Origin: Cheiracanthium punctorium
Lineage: Eukaryota > Arthropoda > Arachnida > Araneae > Cheiracanthiidae
Assembly (NCBI GenBank): GCA_038373885.1
Contig: JAWZYV010000694.1
Location: 1-64,000 of the forward strand
DNA length: 64,000 nt
Direction: 5' to 3'
Below are positions 21,345 through 32,903 of this stretch, piece by piece. The translations under genes and the position numbers were made by a program. How positions within the stretch are numbered: the first letter of the stretch is position 1; each line of letters starts with the position of its first letter. The notes beneath the pieces were generated by a model. It was not told where the DNA came from. It did no database searches and saw only the letters and a list, made by a program, of their open reading frames with translations.

Positions 21345-22470
21345 TTGAAGTCCAAGACCGAGAGTCACTCGAGTTGGCATTTTTGGTGAAGTGAACTAAG
21401 ACCAAGAGTCACTGGGATTGGCATTTTCGGTGAAGCGAACTAAGCACGAGACTCAGTTGGGTTGCTATTTTCGCCAAAGCGAACTAAGCCCGAGGCTCAT
21501 TCGTGTTGTCATTTTCTGTACAGCCAACTAAGACCGACTCACTCAAGTTGCCATTTTCGGTGAAGCGATCTAAGACCAGGAATCACTCTTTCTGTCATTT
21601 TCGGTGATGCTAACCAAGCCCGAGCGTCATTTGGGGTGCCATTTTCTGCGAAAAGAAGTAAGCCCGAGAGTCAATCCGATTGTCATTTTCGGTAATGTTA
21701 ACTAAGCCCGACTCACTCGAGTTGCCATTTTCGGTGAAGCGAACCAAGAATCGCTCGGGTAGCCATTTTCGGTAAAGCGAACTAAGACCGAGGCTCATTC
21801 GTGTCGTCATTTTAGGTAAAGCGAACTAAGACCGACTCACCTAGCCATTTTAGTTGTCATTCGGTAGCCATTTTCGTTGATGCTAAGTAAACCCGAGAAT
21901 CATTTGAGGTGCCATTTTCTATGAAGCCAACCGGACCAAGGGTCACTGGAGGTTACCATTTTCAGTGGAAAGAAGAATGTCCGAGAGTCATTCGGATTGA
22001 AATTTTCGGTGATGCTAATTAAGCCCGAGAGTCATTTGGGGTGCCATTTCCTGTGAAAAGATGTAAGCCCGAGAGTCAATCCGATTGTCAATTTTCGGTA
22101 ATGTTAACTAAGCCCAACTCACTCGAGTTGCCATTTTCGGTGAAGCGAACCAAGAATCGCTCGGGTAGCCATTTTCGGTAAAGCGAACTAAGACCGAGGC
22201 TCATTCGTGTCGTCATTTTAGGTAAAGCGAACTAAGACTGACTCACTTAGCCATTTTAGTTGTCATTCGGTAGCCATTTTCGTTGATGCTAACTAAGCCC
22301 GAGAATCATTTGAGGTGCCATTTTCTATGAAGCCAACCGGACCAAGGGTCACTGGAGGTTACCATTTTCAGTGGAAAGAAGAATGTCCGAGAGTCATTCA
22401 TATTGAAATTTTCGGTGATGCTAATTAAGCCAGAGAGTCATTTTGGGTGCCATTTTCCGTGAAGCGAACT
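21345..22470 (+). repeat. Minisatellite array 2 with a 405-bp higher-order repeat
   Basis: Over twenty units of the same 40-50-bp motif as array 1. The block from about 21621 to 22026 is repeated at about 22027-22440 in the same internal order of variant units. For example AGAGTCAATCCGATTGTCA occurs at 21668 and 22073, an offset of 405 bp. This shows a segmental duplication within the array. Confidence 0.85.
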
Positions 22471-22479
22471 GAGCTTCTT

Positions 22480-23657
22480 CTGCTTTTGGAAATGGTGGAA
22501 TTTTCCTTTCCCAGCTGATGACGGTGGAGCCTTTTTGTCACCAAAAATGATCGTTTCCTTTCTAATGGCCGTGTCAGAGGCTTAATCTAGGCTTGACCCC
22601 CTGTGAGATCTGGAGACGTTGGTCATTTCATTATGGGGACGCCAAAGAGGTAAACCAAAGACTGCCCATCAAAAGGTTAAACAGTGTAGACCCGTTTAAA
22701 TCCCGACCGTGGGATATTTTTCATTCCTGCCCCACCTTTTAGGCGGACTAGGTAATCGGCGCAACTTGCAACCGTTAGAATAGGGCATCTTGCGTGTATA
22801 GGTTTAGGTCTAGTGTTTCAGTTATTCAGCTTTGAGTGTTGTCCTATGGCAAAGCTACGCGAGAGCTTTCTACCAAGAATGCATGGTACCTTGGTCAGAG
22901 AACTTTTTAAAGGGTTCTAACGCGTATTCATGATACACTTGGAGAAAACTAAGAAGAACTCCCGACACTTAGATCGACAGCCGCGCGATAGGCCAGAACG
23001 CTGGACCTTCACATTCTGCCGTCTACCATTTTTGAGTGCGATTCTCCACTCGGCTACTGTGGGGCGAGGCACAGCTTTCAATAACAGTCAACAAAACAAA
23101 CCATTCCATAGTTGTCCGAAATATTCAGTAGTTTACACAACAATGCAAAACTTCATATAGATGAGTTAGGTATACCAGAATGACCACAAGGCAGCGATGT
23201 CATAGAAACACCGGTCTCCAAATCCTCCATGTGCTCGATACTAAAGGGAAATTACTAAGTTCTGCACAATCTACTGTCAGTGCAGTAACCAATAAATGAA
23301 AAAAATTCGAAAATTTCATTTAAAAAAAGGGTTCTTCATTGACATCCAATTAACAAAAATTCAAAATCTCGGTACCCAACAGGAGAGAACCGTCCAATTT
23401 CCCACAAAAATGCTTTATACGTTGAAATCCAATTAACTAAAATTCAAAATTTGGGGGGAAATACCCTTGGCTGCGTCCCTTGGTGGATGATAAGGTCCTG
23501 GATAAAAGCACGTTGGAAGTGATTGGATGACTGGTGACTAAGCATGGCTGTATTGGTGGTACAATATTTTTTTAAGAAGAGGCTCCGCCATTCACACGTG
23601 AAAAGAGTTTACGACTGAAAAAATGCGACACTTCCTAGCTGATTATTTTTCTAAGTA
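22480..23657 (+). repeat. 3.3-kb body, compound repeat copy b (left of the Tc1 insertion)
   Basis: Aligns with copy a from 14960 and with the array units. It ends at CTAAGTA, exactly where the Tc1 element is inserted, and resumes at TATTAAGCTTACGTGAAG (25163 onward). Confidence 0.8.
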
Positions 23658-25162
23658 CACTCATATCCATAAATTAAGGATAATTCAGAATCACACAGAA
23701 ATTGATCTCTAAAATAAAAATTTCACTTGTGGAATGATCACACACATCTTGAAGAAGAATATGCAAATTACAGGAAACCACCAGATGGCGTGGATGGTAC
23801 GTCACAATGACGAGAGTGTAAGAGAGGGGTATATAAAGAATGGTGGCAAAGAAGTAAATTTGTTCACAAGCGCTGTGAAAGCCTTTCAGTGCAAAAACCG
23901 CATAGTTATGGCACAAAGGAGGCATTTGGATGATGTTTTACGTGGCAGAATTATCGGACGACTGGAATGTGGACGTACCCAGCTGGAAGTATCCGAGGAA
24001 CTTGGAATCGCCCAGAGTGTCATCTCCAGGCTTTGGCAACGATTCCAAGATGATGGTAATGTGAGTAGACGTTACAGCACAGGTCGCCCCCGAGTTACAA
24101 CGCCGAATGAGGACCGCTATTTGGCAGTTACTGCCAAAAGAAACAGACGGAGTACAGCATCAGACCTGTCTCGTCAGCTCTCTTCAGCTACCGGTACGAC
24201 AGTTTCAAGGCAGACCGTGCACAGACGCTTAGGGCACATTGGTCTATATGCTCGTAGGCCTGTCAGATGTGTTCCACTTACCGCAACTCACTGTCGCCTG
24301 CGATTAACCTGGAGTAGAGAGCATGCATTGTGGACACCGCAACAGTGGTCTTGTGTGATGTTTTCCGACGAGTCCAGGTTTAGTTTGGAGTCTGATTCTC
24401 GCCGGACATTCATCTGGAGAGCGCCAGGTACCCGTTTCCACCAAGAGAACACCATTGAAAGACACCGTTACGGTGGTGCAGTATGGCTCGTTTGGGGAGG
24501 AATTATTCTTGGTTCCAGAACTGACCTGCATGTTCAGAGTGTAACGATGACAGGCCACATCTATCGGGATGTCATTCTGGAACAACATGTACGTTTGTTT
24601 CGGGGCGCCATGGGTACTGAATTTGTGTTTATGGATAACAACGCCCGTCCTCTCCGTGCAAACATTGTAGACGAATGCCTTCAATCGGAGGATATCAACC
24701 GTATGCATTGGCCAGCATACTCACCGGACTTGAATCCAATAGAGCATGTGTGGGATATGCTTGGCCGACGAATTGCAGCCCGTCAACCCCCTCCCACCTG
24801 TCTACCGGAACTTCGAAGTGCATTGCTTGATGAGTGGTGTAATATTCCCCAAGATCAGATTGATCATTTGATACTCAGCATGCCTAGGCGCTGTCAGGCC
24901 TGTATTGCATCGTCCGGGAGACATACTCCGTATTAACCGTCCTACTAACCATGTTATACTGTTTTTTGTAAATAGGTTCTTTTTTTAAATTTGGTCAAGG
25001 GAGTAAAACTTGCAATTTTTATTAATTATGTCAAACATATAGCATCTTTTTTGCTCTTTACTTTTTGTTTAATAAATAGACTTTACAAATAAGTCAAATT
25101 TCTTTTGCTTCTTTCTCTTTCTTTGCCTGAACTTCATTATCCTTAATTTATAGACATGAGTG
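23658..25162 (+). mobile_element. Tc1-like element, apparently full length (1.5 kb)
   Basis: Terminal inverted repeats: CACTCATATCCATAAATTAAGG from 23658 and, on the minus strand from 25162, CACTCATGTCTATAAATTAAGG, both followed by ATAAT. TA lies on each side (23656-23657 and 25163-25164). The paralogous repeat at 39210-39225 reads TTTCTAAGTATATTAAG with no element, so it is an empty site with a single TA. The length and an intact-length transposase frame indicate a fairly recent insertion. Confidence 0.92.
23908..24936 (+). CDS. Tc1 transposase (DD34E family) with a probable catalytic D-to-N change
   Basis: Cut-and-paste transposase that would bind the element's TIRs, excise it and insert it at TA. 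I take ATG 23908 (MAQRRHLDD) as the start, giving 342 residues, the usual Tc1 length; the frame is open upstream to an ATG at 23734, which would add 58 unlikely residues. Residues 1-110 hold the paired-like double helix-turn-helix (GRIIGRLECGRTQLEVSEEL; SRQTVHRRL). The DDE core has FSDESRF (D154), a VWGGI segment, and SPDLNPIEHVW (E279). At the second catalytic site the sequence is FMDNNARPL. The 34-residue spacing to E279 puts asparagine 244 (AAC, 24637-24639) where the family has aspartate, and leucine 248 replaces the usual histidine of NARPH. No stops or frameshifts are seen. The frame is intact but probably catalytically inactive. Confidence 0.88.
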   Translation: MAQRRHLDDVLRGRIIGRLECGRTQLEVSEELGIAQSVISRLWQRFQDDGNVSRRYSTGRPRVTTPNEDRYLAVTAKRNRRSTASDLSRQLSSATGTTVSRQTVHRRLGHIGLYARRPVRCVPLTATHCRLRLTWSREHALWTPQQWSCVMFSDESRFSLESDSRRTFIWRAPGTRFHQENTIERHRYGGAVWLVWGGIILGSRTDLHVQSVTMTGHIYRDVILEQHVRLFRGAMGTEFVFMDNNARPLRANIVDECLQSEDINRMHWPAYSPDLNPIEHVWDMLGRRIAARQPPPTCLPELRSALLDEWCNIPQDQIDHLILSMPRRCQACIASSGRHTPY

Positions 25163-27245
25163 TATATTAAGCTTACGTGAAGTATTACATATTTGCCGAA
25201 CAATAGTGAAATATCATTGGTTAGCAAAAATGTTTAACTCAAATCCTACATTTGGTTTTATAATACTGTATATTAATTTTTTTTTCACCAATAAGAAAAA
25301 CATGATAGCACACTTTCATTTTTAAAGTACATTTTTTACTATCTTAAATCCGGAAATACTACTGATTATGTAAAATTATATTCCAATTCCCGCAGTGGCC
25401 TAGTCACTAAGTTCCTTTCCTGTAAGAACACGGAAAGTGAAGCAGGACTGACTTGGCCAGTCCTTCGTCGGCTGGACTACTGTGGATCCGTTTACGGTAA
25501 TGGGAGCTGGTGCACGTAAAATCTGTTCGTGGCTCTAATGTTCTCCACATTCAAACGATACCTCTGGGGGTGCCGATTTCCGGTGCTCTGTCTGGCATCC
25601 TAAATTAGTTGAAAATTAGGAGACCACTCATAGGGAGCAGCGTTGTTCTGCCTAATAGACGCCCTCATAATGAAGTGACCAACATCCGAGGTCCTCGTTT
25701 TGGTCAATCTTCAAGTAGGCCGCTGACCCGGCCATCAGAAAGAAAAAAAAGCAAATTTTTATATTCTATAAATACGATTTTCAAATGTGTTATTTTGTAT
25801 CTACGACACATACGTAATGAAGCATAAAAAAGACAAAGGGATACCAAATGCACAACACTATTAACTTCCAATATTTCGAATTAGCAATGAATCGTAGTTT
25901 CATAAATCAAACTGGAATTTTCGACGTTTTAAAAGGAATATATTTCGGCTATAATTCTTAAGCTGACTATTTTGATGTTGTTCTACACATATTTTAACTC
26001 CCCCCCCCCCCCCTCACAAGCTGAGCTTTCTCCTAGCGTTTCTCGTGTCCGAGATATTTCCAGGCTGACGTTAAAGCTCTGCTCCAGTAAGATTAGAGCA
26101 TTTCAATGCTTTCGCACGGACTTTTTATTTTATGCAACAGACGACAGTACCAAATTATTTTTAATTAGATTATGAAAAAGAATTTTTTTTTGTAATACAT
26201 AGGAGCACTACTCAAACATGTGTACTCTTGATATGCAATTTTCTATATTAACTCACTTTTATAGCTCAGTTCAAAGAAAATTTACTAATACTTATTTATT
26301 TCATGAACTACGTTTAGCAAAATTCCATTTTTGCATTTAAAATATATCTTTTTTTTACTTTTTCCTTGCTTACTGGAACCACACACATTCAGTGAAAATA
26401 ACCCTAAATGTTGTCTTTACCTAAATTTGAATTGATTTATTTTTAATTTCATGCTAAAAAAAAATCTAAAACCTTAAAATGAATACATATATTATACATA
26501 CAATTATTCATTTTTTTAATTAAAAAGCATGCACTTTTATGGCCGATTTTTTAGGTATTACAACCCTTTAAGTGTTAAACATAATAAAATAAATTAAATT
26601 ATTAATAAATTTCGAAATCTATGTGTTGTGTTACCAAATAACTCCAAGCACCGTATTGATATTCAATATCAAAAGAACGACAACAAAAAGAAAATAATTT
26701 AAGTTGAATATCAGTTAAACTTACAAAGCGTTCATTTATAAAATTCGATTTAACTTAAATTCTTACTCATCCAATAAATTAAAGAAACTTGGAGGATACT
26801 GGCCAAACACATTGTTTTTGTTTAACCGCAAAAACCGATAAAAATGTTCGGAGGATATCTTCAGGAAGTATTCTGACGCAAGAAAAATGTTCCAGGGAGT
26901 TAGTTCTCCAATGACTTCTAAGATAATCAGGCGGGAGAACATTTCCGCATAGGAATTCGTACGTTTGCACAGAAGTAAAAATATTCATTCGTCTCGAATA
27001 TTTATTCTGCATTCGAGGAGTAACTTTGTGGTTAAATATTAGGTTTTAGCTCACTTAATTGTATCATTTGTTAACATTTAATGTAAGACATAAGTTTGCA
27101 TCAAGAAACCAAGTAGCTATTGTTAAACAGAAAAGTATTTAAAAAAAATACTGAAGTTATAAATGTCACAGGTATTCGATTTATCGGAATGTACTGTCAT
27201 TTTTTCGTACTTCACTATTTTGTAAAGCCAAAACTGCTGCTCATG
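25163..27245 (+). repeat. 3.3-kb body, compound repeat copy b (right of the Tc1 insertion)
   Basis: Continues the alignment to the other copies through ACTTGGCCAGTCCTT, GGCTGACGTTAAAG and TGTCACAGGTATTCGATTTA, ending in GCCAAAACTGCTG at about 27240, where BEL/Pao sequence begins. A 14-base C run lies near 26000-26013. Confidence 0.8.
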
Positions 27246-27971
27246 CTGACCATGCTGCTCTCTCTACGATAAAATTCCATTCGACGTTTTTATTTGCAAA
27301 GTAGGTCTGGATTTCTTCTTCCTTCAAAAGTTTCCACAGTAAATTTATTTCAGTTTTAGATCTTTTGAAAGAACTCGCGTTGTCCGAGTATAGTTTTTTA
27401 CATAGTCCTCTTCGGGATACAAATTTTCTAAACGCGAGTAAGAATGTTTTGGTTGTCAGAACTTCGGTGAGCTCAAAATGGACAGCTCTGGCGACGGCAG
27501 ACGTAAAAAGCAGAACGTAAGCTTTTTTTGTTCCGTCTGTACTCTTTACGTAAAGGGGACCAGCATAATCGATACCCGTTACCTCAGATGGATGAGTCTG
27601 CTTAATATGATCTGGGAGAAGTGGAGCTTCGTCTTGGGTAAATGGCTTAACTCCCTAGTCGCACAAATAGTTCAAAAAACGTTAAAATTACGTTGGAAAC
27701 ACGTTTTTTGACGTTAAAAAACGTGTTTTAAACGTCTTTTGGACTAATTGTGCTACTAGGGTTCGAAATTTTTTGCAAAGATTGCAATTGCACACGATGG
27801 TCTTGATTCGCTGTCGTCCTTATAGGATCCAAAATTTTTCCCTAACGTCTGTTCAGGTGTCCGCAACTCCTGCATGGCCTAACCGCAAATGGCTGCAGCG
27901 AATCACGAGATTGGTAAAGTGACTTCTGTCGGGTTACAACATCGGGTACACTTCATTATGAGTAATGTCAG
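27246..27971 (-). pseudogene. BEL/Pao integrase fragment (3' part of the split element)
   Basis: Minus-strand reading gives FWIL-stop-GRQRIKTIV with CNCNLCKKF (zinc-binding part), then PFTQDEAPLLPDHIKQTHPS, EVTGIDYAGPLYVK (first catalytic D), YSDNASSFKRS (second D) and VEWNFIVERAAW (E). This order is that of BEL/Pao integrases. The coding sequence continues from 33817, interrupted here by an LTR retrotransposon inserted at GTCAG (27967-27971). A 106-bp palindromic MITE (27655-27760) breaks it again, and it ends abruptly at about 27246, just after the ERAAW motif where WWG would normally follow. The 3' end and 3' LTR of the element are missing. Confidence 0.8.
27655..27760. mobile_element. 106-bp palindromic MITE
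   Basis: Left arm CCTAGTCGCACAAATAGTTC is mirrored by the right arm, whose complement is CCTAGTAGCACAATTAGTCC. The arms continue with CAAAA-ACGTT and the middle is rich in AACGT/ACGTT words, so the whole element is nearly one hairpin. It sits within the BEL integrase coding sequence between the CKKFR and VKPFTQ segments and is therefore younger than that element. Confidence 0.8.
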
Positions 27972-28883
27972 TGTGGTGGTTTGTTTTTGCAGCAGTGGTT
28001 AAAATTTGAGGAAAACTAAAGCCTAAGATGATCGTACAGTGGTATTATGCCGCGCATAACCTGCCTGGCAAGTACTCCTAGTATTACGCTGAAAAAATTG
28101 AAAAATGATTGACATACACCAAAACACTAAAAAAACTAAAGACTCTATGAATTGCAACTAAATACCATTTATTCTTAGTCATTCCACTAATATTAATTAA
28201 CAGACGATATTGACATAATTTTAAACTTAAACATGTCTGGGGGAGATGTGGTTTTGGAGGATAAGGGGTATCCACAAAAGTTTTGAGACGCAAATAATAA
28301 ATAGATTACTGTTAATATTCACCATTCTGATGAGGTAGCCGTCTTTACACAAGACACGATCGACGCGTGTCCTCTTGGAACCGCTGTCTTTTTCTTAAGC
28401 CCTCATCTGGCCTCTGATTCCATGTTTCTTTTGAACACAACTTGATCATATTGATTCGAAGCACACACTGATTTTTTTAAGTCCGTTCATACCTTTTCCA
28501 AACTCTGCTCTGCTTCTTTTCTCTAGCACACTCGTTCTGTCATCTCTTTTCTCTTCTCCCACGGGGTTGATTCCTCTTTTCTTACCCCCTCTTACCTCAT
28601 TGGCTGGAGTTTCTGATTTGTTCGTCTCGGGGAATTAATGCATCCTCTCGTCGAATCCCATCCATGTAGGTGGATCATTCGGGACTATACCCCGCCAAAT
28701 TTGCATATCATTTTCGGCCATAAATATTTTCGGCCATAAATATTTTAACGTTGACAGTTCATTGTGCTATAGTGTCCAGACTGTCCATTGCCTGGCGCCT
28801 CTTCTAATTTACGGTCTACTTGTGTGGTCTTCCCATGGGAACCGTCTCAAAATTATATTTTACTGCTGTTTCACTTCACCACA
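27972..28883 (-). repeat. 3' LTR of the internally deleted element
   Basis: 912 bp, almost identical to 32904-33816. For example, the 69-residue frame at 28084-28293 is repeated without change at 33013-33222. That frame is LTR sequence and is not taken as a gene. Confidence 0.9.
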
Positions 28884-29513
28884 TCTCTCCCCCGTGTACA
28901 TAAAAAAAACAAGAAAAAAAAATATTCAATGTCCACAGTTACTAGTTCATTACACGTAGCTACACATGTGCTACGTTTTAAAATTTGGCACTTGTCCTGT
29001 ATAGTCCATGCGATATAGTCCATCATACGTAGCAAATTATGTGCTACGTTCTACAGTGTAGTAGTTGGAGTTTAGTCCATATAGTCCGTCACGCGTAGCT
29101 ACACATGGCAAAAGTCTCAGTTGTGATACATTTGTTCTCCCGTTGTGTCTCAAGCATTTTGTGGTTTCACGTGAACATTTTCGTTCTTCTTTGCGGGTTT
29201 GTTTTGTCAGATTTTGTTAAATCTGGCAGTATCGATAATGTTTCCGAACCACTTTGCATTAATAACATTAATGAGTTACCTTTGTATCTTGTTTCTCAAT
29301 TTCTTCAAAATAATATATTGTACACCAATGGGATTGTACACACATTATTATGTTTGATCACACATTCTGTACCAACATGCACCATATTTATATTATTAGA
29401 GTACCATATTTATATTATATATATATTAAGAATAACATACAATATCATGTGTGTCTATTACTTGTTACACATATATATTTATCTGCATATCATAAAAAAT
29501 ACTCGTCTTCCTT

Positions 29514-29589
<76 letters not shown>

Positions 29590-30629
29590 TTTTGCTCAGA
29601 CAGGGGATTCATTCCTATATTGCACACCCTTTTATTTATACGGTACACCTCACGTACCACTGTTTCAAAATATCTAGCCATAATCATCGATGCGTTCTTA
29701 TTTACTCATTCAATTCATTAAAAGAGTTTCACCGCTAAACCCGTGCGTTCTGGAACTCCTCCTCTTGTATTCCTTTTAAGCAGATCCTTCCGGCTGCGAA
29801 ACTGTTTGTCGCTTGACAATCGGAACTCATGGTTGAAATTTCCGGTTTTTCACTGCGTATAATACATCCGCGCGTTTGGAAACGGGGGAAACTGCAGCTC
29901 GACGACTCAACTCGCGCTGTAAGCAACCGGTTTATCTCCTGCGCCGGGAGTGACTCGGCACCTTTTTCGCCTGTGTTTTTTTTTTTTTTTTTTTAGGATG
30001 TCAACGTCGTGTAGAGGTAAGTGATTGTTATTTAATTATTTTGTTAATGAAAGCTTATGCCGCCCTATTAACTGTAATTTTGTAAAGAGAAACAAACTTA
30101 ACGTTACTGTTCTTACGTTTTATTTTGTATAGCGCCGATCTGCATGTCGAGTCCATGCGGTCTGATAGGTTATTATTCTGTGAACTCCCTATGTTTACTT
30201 TAAAATAAATAGTCTTCTATTATTCTAGAGCGCGTCTTACTCATCGTGGTTATTGCCTGCAATTGCCCGATAAGTACCAAAATCCAAGGGGAAATCTGCA
30301 GCTTTCCGTCCCAGGTACTCTGGTGACGCAACTCAATAATTTTATTCTAACTTGTATTAATTAAAATTTTTTGTAAAATTACTGTACTATGTAATTGTCT
30401 CTCCTATAGTTGTATGTCCGGTATTTATTTATATGCATATTTTTGTCTTTTCATGTTGCCCTTCTCTTGCATCCTATGCGTGACATCCGAACGAACGACT
30501 CTAATCCGAACGAACGACTCGCCCCCATGCGAATGGCTCCCTGCCGGTTTGTTTACCAACAGAAAAAGCCAAACGACAAGACCAGCTGATGCCTTGCTAA
30601 CTTGTGTTTTACTTTTTATTTATTTTTTT

Positions 30630-30660
<31 letters not shown>

Positions 30661-30751
30661 TTTTATTTTATTTTTATTTTTTACCTACGTATGTGTGTGC
30701 CTGTTATCTTATTGCTTGCTATTATTATCAACATTATTATATTTTGTCCGT

Positions 30752-30793
<42 letters not shown>

Positions 30794-31159
30794 GTTGTTA
30801 ACATTTCCTTCATTTTCAGCTTAGCTTTTCTGCAGTGCACAAGGTTAAACGGGATATCCCTTTTGATTATATATATATCATGTCATTATTATTATAATTC
30901 TTATTATTATTACTGTTATGATTAGCTAAATTCAATTGCCTTCCAGGTCGCGTTTTTCTCTTTTTCCTATCAGTTTTGTAATTCTCGTTTTCGTTATCCT
31001 TTCACAGAAATTCCAATCTTTTAATCATCTACTGATGCAACCGAAAAAGAAAAACACTCTGAATGAACACTCTGGAACACTCTGGACCTCACAACTCGGC
31101 TGCTGGTAAGAACCCCTTTTTTTTTTTTTTTTTTTTTTTTTTGAATTTTTGTTCTTTTC
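28884..31159 (-). other. Non-coding internal 3' region, rich in homopolymers and simple repeats
   Basis: Between integrase and 3' LTR. On the + strand there are T runs of about 35-40 bases (29517-29553; 30753-30792), (ATT)n at 29558-29590, T runs at 29977-29994 and 31108-31142, and (TTTA)n at about 30613-30660. In the sense direction these are A runs. A 16-base block, TCCGAACGAACGACTC, occurs twice near 30486-30520. The apparent long frames here (29105-29721, 30414-30925) translate to poly-F/L/I and are artefacts of composition. No envelope-like gene was recognised. Confidence 0.6.
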
Positions 31160-32030
31160 TTATGTTTGTGCTGTTTCTCGCCCCTTCCGGGAGCGGTTGC
31201 GTAACCAATAACCATGGGTGGGGGTTTTTGACTCGTCAGGGTCTGTTTCTTGTGTCTGGGGTTTTACCCGAAAAATGAGGTTTTTGTGCAATTTTTTTGC
31301 TTCTCCATGAGGTTTATTCACTTCTTTAAGTAACAAATTATTATTTCGCAAAAGTTTCATTACCCTATAAGGGCCGGTAAAAATGGGGTCAAATTTACAC
31401 TTCTTGTGCATATTTCTCATGTATACCAAATCCCCTATGTGGATTGGAGTATGTTTAGCGGGTTTTTCTAAGTTCTGCGGTTTAGCCGCTTTTTCTTGGA
31501 ATATCCAGGCCTGTTGTCTGTTATTTAAATTCTGCTTAATTAATTTGTCCACAAATATTTGTATTTCCTCTTGGGACCATCTTGATTCGAAAATATTTTG
31601 TCCCTGTCCGTCCGTTGTATTGTCCAGGGGTATTTTAATGTCACGACCCAGAAATAGTAACGCCGGCGGGAAATTCGTCGCCCTGTGTTTAGAGGCGTTG
31701 TAATAGAGCTGCGCCCATACACTTGCATCTTCCCATTCAAAAGTGTTCTCTGCTATGCATCGAATACACTGCTGAAGCGTGCCTTGTGCTCGCTCTACCG
31801 TCCCATTCGATTGTGGGTGGTAGATCGACGAAAAACGACTCTCTATATTGAGAGATTTTAAAAAACTCCTTAATTCCTTTGATCGGAATTGAGGTCCGTT
31901 ATCCGATATAATCGTATCTGGAAGCCCAAAACGAGAAAAATAACTTTGTAAACATTGAACTATTTGATCTGCAGTGATTTTTCTACATGGAAATAATTCT
32001 ATATACCTTGAGAAACTATCAATTATCGAG
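31160..32030 (-). pseudogene. pol: Gypsy-like integrase core and C-terminus (internally deleted pol)
   Basis: Minus-strand frame open from about 32030 to 31160 (about 290 codons). It starts abruptly at a LSIIDSFSRYIELFP segment, just downstream of the first catalytic region. It then has TIISDNGPQFRS (second D), HPQSNGTVERAQGT (E, in the usual D-35-E style), YNASKHRATNFPPALLF and, near the end, FDPIFTGPYRV, a GPY/F module of Gypsy-type integrases, followed by a charged tail ending in YWLRNRSRKG. The N-terminal zinc domain, first aspartate region and all upstream enzymes are deleted. Joined at about 32030 to a gag-like sequence in another frame. It cannot be functional, although no stop was seen within what remains. 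Confidence 0.75.
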
Positions 32031-32222
32031 AGTGAGAGCAGCTACGTTTTCCAATTCGCTGAAAAATTGCTTTGGGTTCTCGAGACTATCGGCCGAATAT
32101 CGGGGCAATAGAGGGATTAGTCCCGTGTCTGGCGTTTTGTTATGCTGGCTTTGTGCCGAACTTTGGGTATTTCGATTCCTAAGAGACTCTGGCGACTCCT
32201 GTCTAACTCTGGGACGACCCAT
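32019..32222 (-). pseudogene. gag: Gag-like N-terminal fragment
   Basis: 67 codons from ATG 32222 (MGRPRVRQESPE), with IPLLPRYSADSLENPKQFF and SELENVAALT, a pattern reminiscent of the start of retrotransposon Gag proteins. It runs directly into the integrase segment at the deletion junction near 32030, where the two coding segments lie in different frames. A T run (32223-32239) precedes the ATG on the + strand. Family placement is an inference from position. Confidence 0.5.
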
Positions 32223-32615
32223 TTTTTTTTTTTTTTTTTACTTTAAATATTTACAGATAATATTTTACCTATTTTAACACTATATGTTCCGTTACCTTAT
32301 ACATATATAAAATGCACTTTGACACTTTCAACATACACATAAATGAAAAATATTGTACATGAATACATACATATTAAGCAAGTATTAATTCAATTGTTCA
32401 GTTCTACTGATTGTTGCATAATATTCCATCAATAAAATATTTATTTATTTATTTTATTTATTTACTTAATTTTATTTAATTTAATTTTTCTATATGTCAA
32501 TACGTTGTAATGACTACAAACTATCTTATTCACAACATTCTTTCTATTAGAGAAATTAATTGTTTTAACAAAAATACCTTCTTTGTCACCTTTAAAATCA
32601 AAGTTCTTTCGTATA

Positions 32616-32647
<32 letters not shown>

Positions 32648-32903
32648 GCAGCAGTATATTAACACTTACAAATTACAAATAAAATATTCAAAGAATGTCA
32701 ATGCATGTTTTTTTTTTTTTTTGTTGTTGAAACTGAGAAACAAGATAGTAACTTCGTTATTATGATGCATAATTTCTCTCCCAGACTTTGTTTTATTTTT
32801 GAAAAATCTACTATATATATTTATTATTATTATTATCATTAATTTAACTATCATTTGAGATACTAGGAGTACATAAAATTGCCTTTTTTCTACGGCACCA
32901 TTA

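Noticed and set aside
21345..22470. CRISPR-like repeat-spacer array
   Set aside because: Units are degenerate, contiguous and variable in length with no unique spacers, and the genome is eukaryotic. It is a minisatellite.
24304..24708. 134-codon minus-strand frame
   Set aside because: Antisense shadow of the Tc1 transposase.
28084..28293. 69-codon frame present identically at 33013-33222
   Set aside because: Identity is explained by both copies being LTRs of one element. No domain is visible.
29105..29721. Long + strand open frames of 190 and 123 codons
   Set aside because: They span T runs and (ATT)n and translate to poly-F and poly-I/L. They lie antisense within an LTR element.
30414..30925. 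Open frames of 136 and 107 codons, membrane-like
   Set aside because: Apparent hydrophobicity comes from (TTTA)n and T runs in the 3' region of the retrotransposon.
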